Notes: generated by a model not told the origin, from the sequence alone. A stretch of 64,000 nucleotides of DNA from Actinophytocola sp035634895 (GCF_035634895.1 NZ_DASQCC010000010.1:1-64000); one strand, 5' to 3'; numbered from the stretch's first letter, positions 37,725-46,696 are shown. A program made the numbers and translations.

Positions 37725-38204
37725 TCAGCCGATCGTGCTGTGCCAGCAGCTGTTCTGCATGACGTTCGCCGGCCACGACCAGGCCGGGAACTTGACCCAG
37801 TTGTAGGTGTTCGGCCCGTACTCGCCGTCCTCCTCCAGGCCGGCGTTGTAGGAGTCGTTCATGCGGCGTTGCAGGTCCAGCACCGCGCCGCGGGTCTGCG
37901 GCCCGTAGTCCCCGTCGATCGAGAGGTTGTAGCCGCTGCAGTACCGCAGCGCGCGTTGCAGCACCTTGACCGCGTCGTTGTTGTTGCCCTGTTCGAGGAT
38001 GCAGTTGTCGTTGTAGGTCTGGTATCCGGCCGTGGGGATGTGCAGGACGTAGTCGGTGGTGTAGGGGGCGTACGCGGTCGACCAGCTCGTGCAGGTCGGC
38101 GTGGCGGCGGCGGTGACGTCGGCCGTCGCGGCGGGGGCCGTGGCCAGGACGGTCCCGGCCGCGGACACCAACCCCAGGACGGCCACCAGGAACCGGCGGA
38201 TCAT
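37725..38204 (-). CDS. Secreted peptidoglycan-binding domain protein, paralogue
   Basis: 159 aa; ATG overlaps the stop of the preceding DUF2690-like gene (ATGA), so translation is coupled. Signal peptide MIRRFLVAVLGLVSAAGTVLA, cleavage near ATA/DV. PG_binding_1 motifs VKVLQRALRYC, IDGDYGPQTRGAVLDLQRRM and EDGEYGPNTYNW. C-terminus Trp/Cys-rich. Third gene of the operon that begins with the large transglycosylase/SGNH/HNH protein, which implies a cell-wall-related role shared with it. Confidence 0.88.
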   Translation of the reverse strand: MIRRFLVAVLGLVSAAGTVLATAPAATADVTAAATPTCTSWSTAYAPYTTDYVLHIPTAGYQTYNDNCILEQGNNNDAVKVLQRALRYCSGYNLSIDGDYGPQTRGAVLDLQRRMNDSYNAGLEEDGEYGPNTYNWVKFPAWSWPANVMQNSCWHSTIG

Positions 38205-38692
38205 GACACCCACCCCGAGCAGGTCCACGGGTCGTACCAGGAACCGTCCTGCGCCTCGAAGCGGTGACAGACCCGGGCCCGGTCGTCGGACAGGTTGGCG
38301 ATCATGGGCGTCCAGTACGTGCCCTCCACCCCGCTGCCGACACGCTTGCTCCGCCAGTCGGCCGCGACCCAGTTGCCCGCGTAGTACCGCTGGCTCTCGA
38401 CCGCGACGCTCTTCGCGTAGCCGAGCGTCGGCAGGTAGTCGTCGACGACGATCCGGCCCCAGCGGGCCGAGCAGGCGCTGCTGTCGCGCATCGACCTGCT
38501 CCAGGAGTTCGCCCAGTACTCGGTGCCGGACACGTTCGACGCGCTCGCCGAGCAGCCGGAGCTCTGCGGGTCGCCGCCCGCACACCCGGCGCCGGTGCAC
38601 AGCAGCGGTGTGGCCTGGGCGGTCGGGACCGCGGCCAGGCCGAGCGCCAGGCACAGCCCCACCAACACGATCAGAAAACGGGATCTTCTCAT
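38201..38692 (-). CDS. Secreted DUF2690-like protein
   Basis: 163 aa; AAGAAGG precedes the ATG. Signal peptide RRSRFLIVLVGLCLALGLAAVPTAQA. The mature N-terminus, CTGAGCAGGDPQSSGC, has the Cys/Gly/Asp-Pro spacing of DUF2690, after which come RWGRIVVDDYLP and YWTPMI. Family function is unknown; members are secreted actinobacterial proteins. It lies 17 bp downstream of the large multidomain gene and overlaps the next gene by 4 bp, so all three should be co-expressed. Confidence 0.8.
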   Translation of the reverse strand: MRRSRFLIVLVGLCLALGLAAVPTAQATPLLCTGAGCAGGDPQSSGCSASASNVSGTEYWANSWSRSMRDSSACSARWGRIVVDDYLPTLGYAKSVAVESQRYYAGNWVAADWRSKRVGSGVEGTYWTPMIANLSDDRARVCHRFEAQDGSWYDPWTCSGWVS

Positions 38693-38709
38693 CGAACCTT
38701 CTTCCTGTG

Positions 38710-41700
38710 TCAACAGTGATTGACGATGTCGAGGAGCGAGTGGTACTCGGAGGAGGTGACCGCCAGGTGGTAGACGCGTTTGACGTGAATCCACGACCTG
38801 GCGTACGTGCACCAGTACGACGGTGTCGGCAGCCAGACGTCCGGTGGCTGGTCCTGTTTGGAGCCGTTGCTGCTGTTGGAGACGACGAGCAGCTGTGGGT
38901 GCTCGAGGTCGTTCGCGAACATGATCCTGCGCTGGTCGGTCCAGCCGCTGGCGCCGTTGCGCCAGGCGTCTTTCAGCGCGACCATGTGGTCGATGGGCAC
39001 ATCCTTCATCGGGGTCGGCGGGACGGTGATGACGGCGTCCGCGCCCGTGGCGTACGGGTTCGCCCACTCGCCTTCCGTCACCGGGCATCCGCTCGCCGGG
39101 ACGACCCGCGTGCGGTCGCGGCGCAACACGATCTCCCGGGTCGTGCAGTTCGCACCGGCGTAGAACGCCCAGTCCCGTGACGTGGTCGGGTTGAACTTCT
39201 TCCGGTCGTACGCCGGCGGGTTCTGCGGCGGGGGATAGAACTGGAGGTCGAACAGCTCCGCCTTCGCCACCTGCGTGCTCGGCGGCGCCACCGGGCCGAC
39301 GCCGTCGCGCACGGCGCCCAGCGTGGTGACGAACGCCGCGGCGTAGCGGCCCGCGCCGGCCTGCTTGGGGTGGAACGACTGTTGCGACACGAGTCCGGAC
39401 GGGTCCTCGCCCTCGGTCTTGCTGACGACGACGCGGTGGATCGACTCGTTGTTCGCCTCGTCGCTCGAACAGATCTGGGACAGCTCGAACTCCTCCCTGG
39501 GGTCCGAGTAGGACACGGGGACTCGCTCGTCCCGCAGCTTGACGACCGACTCGTGCAGCGCGTCGTTGAGCAGGTCGTTCATGTCGTTCAGGAAGTCCAT
39601 CTCCCCGTCGATCAGTCCGAGCGTGGTCTTGCAGACCTGCTTGCGGTACCAGGTGCCGCCGTCGCCCATGAGCGGGAACAGCCTCGGGTAGCCCATGACC
39701 ACGATCCGCGCGTTCGGTGCCGCGGCACGCACCTGCCGCAGCACGGTCTCGATCGCGGGTTTGACCTGGTCGTCGATGATCGCGGGCAGAGCGACCTTCA
39801 GCGGTGCGGTCACCTGGGGTGGGTCGCCGTACCAGTCGGTCGGCGCGGCCGAGTCGCGGCAGTCCTGCAGCGGCGTGGGCGTGCCCGCTGTGCACAGGGT
39901 GATCACGTCGCTGAAGTGTGCGTCGTTGCCGCCGATACTCAGTGCGACCGTCGTCGTGGCGTCGTCCAGGAACCCCCGGTCCAGCTGGGAGAGTTCCTTG
40001 TGCTGGCCGTGCCCGCCGAAACCCTGGTTAGGCAACAGGTTCACGGTCTTCGCGCCGGAACAGGCCAGCAGGTGGTAGTCCATGGTCGGGTCGAACCGGT
40101 CCGCTCGCGCGCCGACCGTCTCGGTCGTGCCTGGCAGCACCGCCTGGCGGGACCACGCGTTGCGCGAGCGGTGGCAGCCGTTGCGCCACGCCGAGCCGCC
40201 GGTGCCGCTGTCGTCGGTCTCCGGGAAGTAGTTCCCCGCGCCGTCGCCGGAGGCGTAGGAGTCGCCGAGCACGACCAGCTGTTCGTCCGGTTTCCCGGGC
40301 AGGGGCGCGAAGGCGACGGCGTCGAAGGCGATGTCCTGGGTGCCGTCGCCCTCGCCGGTGATCGACGACAGCGTCACCGACGGCGTGCCGGCGAAGTTGA
40401 ACGCGCCGAGCGACACCCAGCGGTGCTCCTGGGTCTTCTGCTGGATGCTGCGCCGCCTGGTCTGCCCGTTGCCGAGGTTGATCGTGTAGGTGCCCTGCTG
40501 GGTGTGCGCGCCGTGGTCGGGCATGGCCACCAGCACGCGCGCCCACTGGTTCAGCGACCGGTTGAGCGTCCAGGTCCCGGTGACCTCCCAGCTCTTGGCC
40601 TGGTTCGCGGGCACCGTGCGGGTGTGGGTGAACCAGAAGTGGCCGCCGAAGCCGCCGCCGATCTGGTGGAAGTCCACTTTGGAGTGATAGAGGCCGTCGG
40701 TGTGCTGGGCGAAGCGGAGACCGAAGCTGCCCTGGTTCGTCCACGTCCGCGCGCAGTCCGGCCGGACCGACGGCACCGAGTCGCCGACGTCGTCGATGAC
40801 GAGCGACCCCGTTGGGAGGCCGTTCAGGTGACACCGTGGCCGGTAGCGGTTGCGTGACTCGTCGACGTACGCGCCCGCCAGGTCGGCGTCCGGTGGCTCC
40901 GCGCTGCCCGGCGTCGACAGGTTGGCCGCCTCGTACCCGCACGTGTTGCTGTTGGGGGAGCAGTCCTTCCACGACGCGGGCGAATGCCACCAGCAGTGGA
41001 AGTCGCTCGTGCGCAGGCAGGGGTTCGATGCGGTGCCGATGTTGTTGGGGTTGCACAGGTTCCCGGTGGTCGGGCTGGGGTCGCAGAACTTGCCGACCGG
41101 CGGCTTCGCGCTGGTGCGGAAGTCGTTGGAGGTCCACCAGGCCTGCTTGTAACCGCCCTCGTACCCCTCGCCGCCGGTGTACTTCACGATCGGGTAGGCC
41201 GCCCAGCCGATGACCTTCTCCGGGTACGGCCAGTGCTGCGGGTGCCGGGCGTCGTCGTAGTTGTCGTTGTCCAGGAACGGGGTGCGGTTGAACGGGTAGT
41301 CCGGGCGCGCCGGGTTGTTCGACCAGCCGAGGCCGTAGTTGCCGCCGGGTCCGTTGCCCGCCGCGTCGGTGCAGTTCGGTCCCGGGCTGCACCCGGTGGT
41401 GTTGCCGGTGCTGGCCTGCGGGTTGATCCCGCTGTTGTAGGCCCAGAGCGCGGCGAACCAGCTCTCCATCCTGCTCGCGTCACCGCCGTTGACGGTCATG
41501 CCGAGCGCGCGGGTCTGGTTCCACTTCTGTTGCAGGATGCGCAGTCCCGCCGCGATGTTGGTGGCGTAGTCGACCGCGACGGCGAGCTGCTGCTCCGGCG
41601 GGAGCAGACCCGTGCCGGTGCGCCGCATGCCGTCGGTGACCTGCGCGACGCCGTACCCGCAGTCACCGCCTGCCCAGTTGATGCCCCAGCCGTCCTCGAC

Positions 41701-43245
41701 GCCGTAGAAGCTGCCGACCAGCGGGTTGCCGGTCACGCCCTCCGCGACGTGGAACGAGGCCTGCCACAGGTTGGACTCCTGTGCGAGCACCCCGAGCAGG
41801 ATCTGCGCCGGCACGCGGCCGCCGCCGGCCAGCCCGACCGGCTCGAACATCAGCTGCGGGCGCCAGGCGACCGGCATGCCCGACTGTTTCCAGTTCACCG
41901 GGCGCTGGATGGACAGCCCGCCCTGCACGGCCTGCTCGGCCGCCCACTCCACCTGGCTCCAGTGCGGCTGGTACACCTGGATCCGCGCGTCGTTGCGCGG
42001 AACCGAACAGGCCCGGTCCTGGTCGACGGGGTTGGTGGGCGACTCCGTTCTCGGCGCGGCGTCGGGTTCCACCGGCGCCGGCCGCGTCCCCTCCGCCGCG
42101 CGCGGGGACAACCTGGCCGACGGGGTCACGACGAAGTCCACGGACTTCTCGGTCGCCCGCACGGTGGCACGCAGCGAGATCGTGCGCTCGGGCGTGGCCA
42201 CGAGCGCGAGGTTCCTCGCCTGGTCGGTGCGGGTGAGCGTGACGCCGCCATCGGTGGACACCTCCGCGTCAGCGGCCACCGGCACCCGCGTGACCGCCGC
42301 CGGCAGGGCCTTCGCCATCGCGGGCCGGCCGGTCACGAACACCCGCCGCCCCGTCCCCGCGACGAGGTTGACCTCGGTGAGCGGGCCACGCCCCAGCTCG
42401 TGGGCCTGCCCGCCGGCGAGCCGCCTGACCACCGAGGTGTCGCCGTCACGTTCGAGGTAGACGATCCCGCCCGCCGAGTCCGGGTGCAGGCGGATCGCCG
42501 TGCCGCGGGTGTCCGCGACCGGTGTGGCCTTGCCGTCGTCGCCGACGCGGATGATCTGTCCACCGCGCGCGGCCAGGACGCCGCCGCCGGCCGGGACGGC
42601 GGAGGTGACCTCCCCGTCGAGCTCGAGCGAACGGACCACCGCCGCCTTCGCGGTGTCGACGACGTGCAACCGGGTCCGGCCGAGGTCGACGGCGCCGGAC
42701 TGGGTCAGGACAGCGGTCTCCCCGGCGCCGCACCCGGGGTCGTAGTACGCGAGTGAGACGGTCACGTCCAGCTTGGACACCGCGCCGGAGGTCAGGTCGA
42801 CCACCGCCACGAAGGCACCCCGGTCGAACAGGTAGGGCCGGTTCGTGAAGTGGCGGGGAGCGTAGACGACGACCGCCTTCGTCCCCGACTCGGTCAGGCA
42901 GGCGTTGCCGATCCACCGGTCGGTCTCCAGCCACGGCTCGGCGAGCGTCGCCGCGGTACGCCAGGTGTACCCGGAGCTCGCGTCGGCGACCAACAGGTGG
43001 AACCCGGTCGAGTCGCCGTCGGTGGTCCAGGCGAGGTCGTGGGAGGACTGCCATCCGGCGGGCAGTACACGGTCCCGCACCACGGGATCGACGGTGGACG
43101 GATCGGCGGGGGCGAGTTGGGCCGCTCCCGCCGGCTCACCGGCAGCGACGGCGGTGGCGGCGGGAGCGACGGTGGCGAACGACGGCAGCAGGGCCGTGGC
43201 AAGTGCGACCGCCACGGCGAGTGGTGCGAGTCTCGGCAGGCGCAT
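38710..43245 (-). CDS. Exported multidomain protein: propeller-like, lytic transglycosylase, golvesin-like, SGNH hydrolase, HNH nuclease
   Basis: About 1,511 aa (ATG at the signal peptide; a TTG nine codons earlier is possible). Signal peptide LAPLAVAVALATALLPS. 40-400: repeated beta strands like a propeller. 475-610: SLT-type transglycosylase with LLGVLAQESNLW (E490 as candidate acid) and CGYGVAQVTDGM. 850-982: golvesin C-terminal/xanthan-lyase-like beta domain. 990-1300: SGNH hydrolase with GDSYASGDG (S996), ACSGAKT, GGNDAHF and SFHPKQAG (H1292). 1340-1511: HNH nuclease of DUF1524/GmrSD C-terminal type, with IDHMVALKDAW (D1419, H1420), ANDLEHPQLLVV, SKQDQPPDVWLP and CTYARSWIHVK. All active-site signatures are intact. 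This reads as a secreted wall-cutting, ester-cleaving, nucleic-acid-cleaving weapon or scavenging enzyme. First gene of a three-gene operon. Confidence 0.85.
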   Translation of the reverse strand: MRLPRLAPLAVAVALATALLPSFATVAPAATAVAAGEPAGAAQLAPADPSTVDPVVRDRVLPAGWQSSHDLAWTTDGDSTGFHLLVADASSGYTWRTAATLAEPWLETDRWIGNACLTESGTKAVVVYAPRHFTNRPYLFDRGAFVAVVDLTSGAVSKLDVTVSLAYYDPGCGAGETAVLTQSGAVDLGRTRLHVVDTAKAAVVRSLELDGEVTSAVPAGGGVLAARGGQIIRVGDDGKATPVADTRGTAIRLHPDSAGGIVYLERDGDTSVVRRLAGGQAHELGRGPLTEVNLVAGTGRRVFVTGRPAMAKALPAAVTRVPVAADAEVSTDGGVTLTRTDQARNLALVATPERTISLRATVRATEKSVDFVVTPSARLSPRAAEGTRPAPVEPDAAPRTESPTNPVDQDRACSVPRNDARIQVYQPHWSQVEWAAEQAVQGGLSIQRPVNWKQSGMPVAWRPQLMFEPVGLAGGGRVPAQILLGVLAQESNLWQASFHVAEGVTGNPLVGSFYGVEDGWGINWAGGDCGYGVAQVTDGMRRTGTGLLPPEQQLAVAVDYATNIAAGLRILQQKWNQTRALGMTVNGGDASRMESWFAALWAYNSGINPQASTGNTTGCSPGPNCTDAAGNGPGGNYGLGWSNNPARPDYPFNRTPFLDNDNYDDARHPQHWPYPEKVIGWAAYPIVKYTGGEGYEGGYKQAWWTSNDFRTSAKPPVGKFCDPSPTTGNLCNPNNIGTASNPCLRTSDFHCWWHSPASWKDCSPNSNTCGYEAANLSTPGSAEPPDADLAGAYVDESRNRYRPRCHLNGLPTGSLVIDDVGDSVPSVRPDCARTWTNQGSFGLRFAQHTDGLYHSKVDFHQIGGGFGGHFWFTHTRTVPANQAKSWEVTGTWTLNRSLNQWARVLVAMPDHGAHTQQGTYTINLGNGQTRRRSIQQKTQEHRWVSLGAFNFAGTPSVTLSSITGEGDGTQDIAFDAVAFAPLPGKPDEQLVVLGDSYASGDGAGNYFPETDDSGTGGSAWRNGCHRSRNAWSRQAVLPGTTETVGARADRFDPTMDYHLLACSGAKTVNLLPNQGFGGHGQHKELSQLDRGFLDDATTTVALSIGGNDAHFSDVITLCTAGTPTPLQDCRDSAAPTDWYGDPPQVTAPLKVALPAIIDDQVKPAIETVLRQVRAAAPNARIVVMGYPRLFPLMGDGGTWYRKQVCKTTLGLIDGEMDFLNDMNDLLNDALHESVVKLRDERVPVSYSDPREEFELSQICSSDEANNESIHRVVVSKTEGEDPSGLVSQQSFHPKQAGAGRYAAAFVTTLGAVRDGVGPVAPPSTQVAKAELFDLQFYPPPQNPPAYDRKKFNPTTSRDWAFYAGANCTTREIVLRRDRTRVVPASGCPVTEGEWANPYATGADAVITVPPTPMKDVPIDHMVALKDAWRNGASGWTDQRRIMFANDLEHPQLLVVSNSSNGSKQDQPPDVWLPTPSYWCTYARSWIHVKRVYHLAVTSSEYHSLLDIVNHC

Positions 43246-43502
43246 CGCCACAGCATCGGGACCGCGCGCCAACCCGACCAGAAGACTTGCACCTCAACGC
43301 AAACACACAGGACGACAGGATTCGCCTCGGTCGCGGTGGAACACGAGTTTTGCCGGGCCGCGGGATACCACCGATCCGACGTGGACGCCGGACCCGACGT
43401 CCGAGCGGAAGCTGCCCCGCCTGGTGCAAGCACCCCTGCCTGGGGCAGCGCACAGCGTCCCGCACTGGGGCTATTACCGGCGGGTAACCCCCTTATGTTG
43501 GT

Positions 43503-43592
43503 GGGGTCGATCATCAGGCGGGCCCGGGTGATCGACCCCGGGCCCCAGGTAAAACCGGCGATTGGCGTCGCATGGGTGACGACGCCAATCGC
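43503..43592 (+). promoter_or_regulatory. Leader with two perfect hairpins upstream of the membrane-phosphatase gene
   Basis: Within the 436-bp divergent intergenic region 43246-43681, GGGGTCGATCA (43503-43513) pairs with TGATCGACCCC (43529-43539), and GCGATTGGCGTCG (43558-43570) pairs with CGACGCCAATCGC (43580-43592). A pyrimidine-rich CCTTTCTTTTCTT tract follows about 45 bp further. They could be a structured 5' leader of the downstream gene or operator-like palindromes. The rest of the gap shows no ORF. Confidence 0.5.
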
Positions 43593-43681
43593 CGCCTGCC
43601 CCGGTCCACAGTCAATCGATGACCGCGGCTGTTCGGGCAGTCCTTTCTTTTCTTGCGCACTGTGGAATGTGGAGAACAATC

Positions 43682-45178
43682 ATGGCGATTACCCGTGCGG
43701 CGAAAACCCGGACGTCATCCCGTCGGTCATGGTGGCTGGCCGGTGGCATGCTCGGCCTGGCGATTGGCTACTTCTTCTGGTACACCCCCTACGCCGCGCT
43801 CACCAAGTCGTTGTCGGCCGGGTTGCTGCCCGGCATGGACGCACAGGTCGGCGGTTTCGTACTGCTGCCCGCCGCCGCGTTGGGCACGCTGGTCGGCGCG
43901 TCGCTGTTCCTGGGCCTGACCGGCTGGTGGCGCTACATCGGCACCCGCGAGGTGCTGGGCCGGGCCCGAAGGTTTCCCAGCCGCACCATGATCGTCGCCG
44001 GGTTCTTCATGGCGCTGGTGATCGCCACCACCACCCTGAACTACACCTTCGCCGGGGTGTCGATCCTGTTCATGCTGCTGATGATGCGTGCCGGTGTGCT
44101 GATCCTGTCCCCGATCGTCGACACCGTGCGCCGCCGCCGCGTCCGCGTCTACTCCTGGGCCGCGCTGGTGTTCAGCCTCGGCGCGGTCGCCACCGCGCTG
44201 GCCGACGTGAACTCCTACACCCTCACCCTGGGCGCCGTGGCCAGCCTCGCCGTCTACTACGCCGGCTACACCGGCCGGTTCCAGATCATGAGCCGGGTAG
44301 CCAAGACCGGCGACGAGCACACCGACCGCCGCTACTTCGCGGAAGAGGCCATCTCCTCCGCGGTGTGGCAGTTGCTGCTGTGCGCCGTGATCGCCGCCAC
44401 CGGACTCGGACCGATCCCCGCCGCGCTGCGCGAGGGGTTCAGCACCTTCCTGCTCACCCCCGCCGTGCTCCCCGCGTTCGGGATCGGGCTGCTGTACTCC
44501 GCGCTCTACGTCTACGGCACCCTCATCTACCTCGACCCCCGCGAGTACACCTGGTGCGTCCCCGCCAACCGGTGCGCCAGCCTGCTCTCCGGCCTGGTCG
44601 CGTCCTTCGGCCTCACCGCCCTCGCCGGCATCGCCGCCCCCGGCACCGGCCAACTCGTCGGCACCGGGTTCGTCGCGCTGGCCATCCTCGCCCTGTCCTT
44701 CCCCGCCATCCGATCGGCCCTGCGCCCGTCCCCACCGCTGATGCTGTTCATCTGCGGCGGCAACACCTGCCGCTCCGCCATGGCCGAGACCATCGCCCGC
44801 GCCGCCCTGGCCACCACCCGCTGGCGGGTCACCAGCGCCGGCCTGAACGCGACCCCGGACACCCCCATGCCCGAACACGCCCGCGCCGCACTGACCCGGC
44901 TCGGCATCCCCACAGCCGAGCACCGCGCCCGCCAGGTCACCCCCGAGCTCATCGCCCAGGCCCACACCGTCTACACCATGACCGCCGCCCACCGCGACGC
45001 CATCCTCGCCCTGGCTCCCCAAGCCGCGGACAAGACCATCTGCCTCGACCCCGCCGGCGACATCGCCGACCCCCACGGCTCCGCACCCACCGCCTACCAG
45101 GACTGTGCCACCCACCTCCACACCGTGATCCACCAACGGCTCGTCCCCGACAACACCAGCCCAACCCCCGCTCGGTAA
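43682..45178 (+). CDS. Polytopic membrane protein fused to a low-molecular-weight tyrosine phosphatase/ArsC-like domain
   Basis: 498 aa; TGGAGA six bases before ATG. Residues 18-345 contain about ten hydrophobic segments (e.g. WWLAGGMLGLAIGYFFW, TMIVAGFFMALVIATT, GTGFVALAILALSF) of no family I can name with certainty; the pattern is reminiscent of DMT/EamA transporters. 353-490 is a LMW-PTP fold: P-loop FICGGNTCRS with C358 and R364 in CX5R spacing, and the acid loop DIADP (D460/D463). LMW-PTP domains act as protein tyrosine phosphatases or arsenate reductases; ACR3-ArsC fusions are known, but this membrane part does not look like ACR3. Intact and probably active. Confidence 0.8.
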   Translation: MAITRAAKTRTSSRRSWWLAGGMLGLAIGYFFWYTPYAALTKSLSAGLLPGMDAQVGGFVLLPAAALGTLVGASLFLGLTGWWRYIGTREVLGRARRFPSRTMIVAGFFMALVIATTTLNYTFAGVSILFMLLMMRAGVLILSPIVDTVRRRRVRVYSWAALVFSLGAVATALADVNSYTLTLGAVASLAVYYAGYTGRFQIMSRVAKTGDEHTDRRYFAEEAISSAVWQLLLCAVIAATGLGPIPAALREGFSTFLLTPAVLPAFGIGLLYSALYVYGTLIYLDPREYTWCVPANRCASLLSGLVASFGLTALAGIAAPGTGQLVGTGFVALAILALSFPAIRSALRPSPPLMLFICGGNTCRSAMAETIARAALATTRWRVTSAGLNATPDTPMPEHARAALTRLGIPTAEHRARQVTPELIAQAHTVYTMTAAHRDAILALAPQAADKTICLDPAGDIADPHGSAPTAYQDCATHLHTVIHQRLVPDNTSPTPAR

Positions 45179-45601
45179 GCGCCCACACCCGGCCGACGGG
45201 CAGGAGGTGAGCGACGAACCACGCCACCACCGCCGCTCACGAGTGGCGCCACCCGGCGAACGGCGGCCGGCCCGCGTTCTGGCAGCCCACCGGCAGCCGG
45301 CGGGCCGGGCGCCGGCCGGGAACCACACGTTCGTCGGCAACACCGGATCCGTGCCCGGCCACACCTCACCTTGAACTGAGATCTCGCTGCCGCAATACCG
45401 CTTCATTTACGCGAACCATACCGATACCGTCGACCATTTGTCCGCGGAGAACTAAGGGCGACCGCCGACGATCACCCCGGCTCGTGACCTGATATTCCTT
45501 GTCCGCCAACGCATCCACATCGGGATAAAGAGCAATCGCGCGTTGCGGCATATTAGGCCGTATTCTGGGCGATCAGTATCGAGGTCAAGGAGCCGAAAGG
45601 G
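45179..45601. other. 423-bp intergenic region with an AT-richer island
   Basis: 45179-45370 is GC-rich with the imperfect inverted repeat GCCGGCGGGCCGGGCGCCGGC. From about 45375 to 45570 the base composition drops visibly (GATATTCC, CATATTAGG, AATACCGC). This presumably includes the promoter of the 50-codon ORF that follows. No gene is convincing here; a 61-codon minus-strand frame has poor codon bias and no ribosome site. Confidence 0.5.
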
Positions 45602-45754
45602 ATGTTCGGCCAGGTACTGGAGGCCCTCACCGGCATGTTGGACAAGCTCGCCTCCGGCGGCCTCGACGCCGCGTCATCAGCCGTCACCGCACGTCTCGGC
45701 GACGCTGTCGCCGTTGACATCGAGCCGGGTCCGACACCTCGGAACCTCGAGTGA
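45602..45754 (+). CDS. 50-aa amphipathic peptide of unknown function
   Basis: ATG preceded by AAGGAGCCGAAAGGG, a good ribosome site. Codon third positions are about 80% G/C, in line with neighbouring genes. The N-terminal 33 residues (MFGQVLEALTGMLDKLAS, then GGLDAASSAVTARLGDAV) could form an amphipathic helix; the tail is IEPGPTPRNLE. No Cys, no signal peptide. It lies between the membrane-phosphatase gene (same strand) and the convergent MmyB-type regulator. Not recognised. Confidence 0.55.
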   Translation: MFGQVLEALTGMLDKLASGGLDAASSAVTARLGDAVAVDIEPGPTPRNLE

Positions 45755-45772
45755 ACCGGGTTCATCACCGCA

Positions 45773-46696
45773 TCAGAACGGCCTTTCCGTGGCAGGGCCT
45801 CGCGTCCACACGGGACCGTCGACACCGTCCGTGTGCGGCGCATGGCCGCCGGTCGTCTGCCGGAGCAGTGCGAGGGCTTCCTCTGCCGGGGATCCGGCGG
45901 GGGTCGTGCACACGATGAGCATCTGGTCCGGTGAACGGGCGATCGACAGCGTCTGCTGTGTCACGGTCACCGTGCCGACGACGGGATGGTGTAGCTCGTA
46001 GGAGGCGGCGTCGCACGGGGCGACGCGGTGGTCTGCCCAGAGTGCGACGAACTCCGGGCTCTTCATGGTCAGCTCGCCGATCAGCTCCGCGAGCGGTGGG
46101 TCGTCCGGGTGCCTGCCGACGGTGGCGCGCAGGTTGCCGACCACCGCGCGGGCCTTGCGTCTCCAGTTCGCGTACAGCTCCCGGCAGTGTGGGTCCAGGA
46201 ACAGCAGCCGGCTCATGTTCGGGCGCCGCGCCGGGTCGTCCGGGCTGTGGAAGTCCAGGTGGCCGGCCAGCAGGGCGTGCCCGAGCACGTTCCATGCCAG
46301 CACGTCCGTCCGCCGGCCGAGCACCAGCGCCGGGACGCCGTCGACGGCGCGGAGGAGGTCGCGCGTCTCGTCGGCGAGCTTCTCGGGCCGGGGGCGGCTC
46401 GCCCGGGGCGCGTGGCGGGCGGCGCCGGCGAGCAGGTCGAGATGCTCGCGCTCGTGGTCGTCGAGCAGCAGGGCGCGGGCGATCGCGTCGAGCACCTCGG
46501 GCGAGGCCCCGCGGGACAGGCCCTGTTCCAGCCGGGTGTAGTACGACACGCTGACACCGGCCAGCTGGGCCAGCTCCTCGCGCCGGAGCCCGGCCACCCG
46601 CCTGCGGTGCCCGAAGTCGCGCAGGCCGACGTCCCCGGGTCGCAGCCGCGATCGTCGTGCGTGCAGGAAGTCACCGAGCGGGCCAGGTCCGTCCAT
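45773..46696 (-). CDS. XRE/MmyB-type transcriptional regulator
   Basis: 307 aa; ATG at MDGPGPLGDFLHARR, the normal start of this family (the frame is open further upstream). N-terminal XRE helix-turn-helix: RREELAQLAGVSVSYYTRLEQG. C-terminal MmyB-like ligand-binding PAS-type domain: VLAWNVLGHALL, RLLFLDPHCRELYANW, HPVVGTVTVTQQTL. Full length. It diverges from the MBL-fold gene with 139 bp between starts and commonly represses such a neighbour. Confidence 0.9.
   Translation of the reverse strand: MDGPGPLGDFLHARRSRLRPGDVGLRDFGHRRRVAGLRREELAQLAGVSVSYYTRLEQGLSRGASPEVLDAIARALLLDDHEREHLDLLAGAARHAPRASRPRPEKLADETRDLLRAVDGVPALVLGRRTDVLAWNVLGHALLAGHLDFHSPDDPARRPNMSRLLFLDPHCRELYANWRRKARAVVGNLRATVGRHPDDPPLAELIGELTMKSPEFVALWADHRVAPCDAASYELHHPVVGTVTVTQQTLSIARSPDQMLIVCTTPAGSPAEEALALLRQTTGGHAPHTDGVDGPVWTRGPATERPF

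Noticed and set aside
38201..39895. A 564-codon minus-strand frame extending the DUF2690-like protein
   Set aside because: The upstream part overlaps the SGNH/HNH gene in another frame; ribosome site and signal peptide mark the start at 38692.
43727..45406. A 559-codon minus-strand frame opposite the membrane-phosphatase gene
   Set aside because: Gly/Asp/Val/Glu-rich shadow with no motif; the plus strand has clear membrane segments and the CX5R loop.
45366..45551. A 61-codon minus-strand frame in the AT-richer island
   Set aside because: Third-position G/C only about 60%, no ribosome site, no recognisable motif; more likely promoter DNA.
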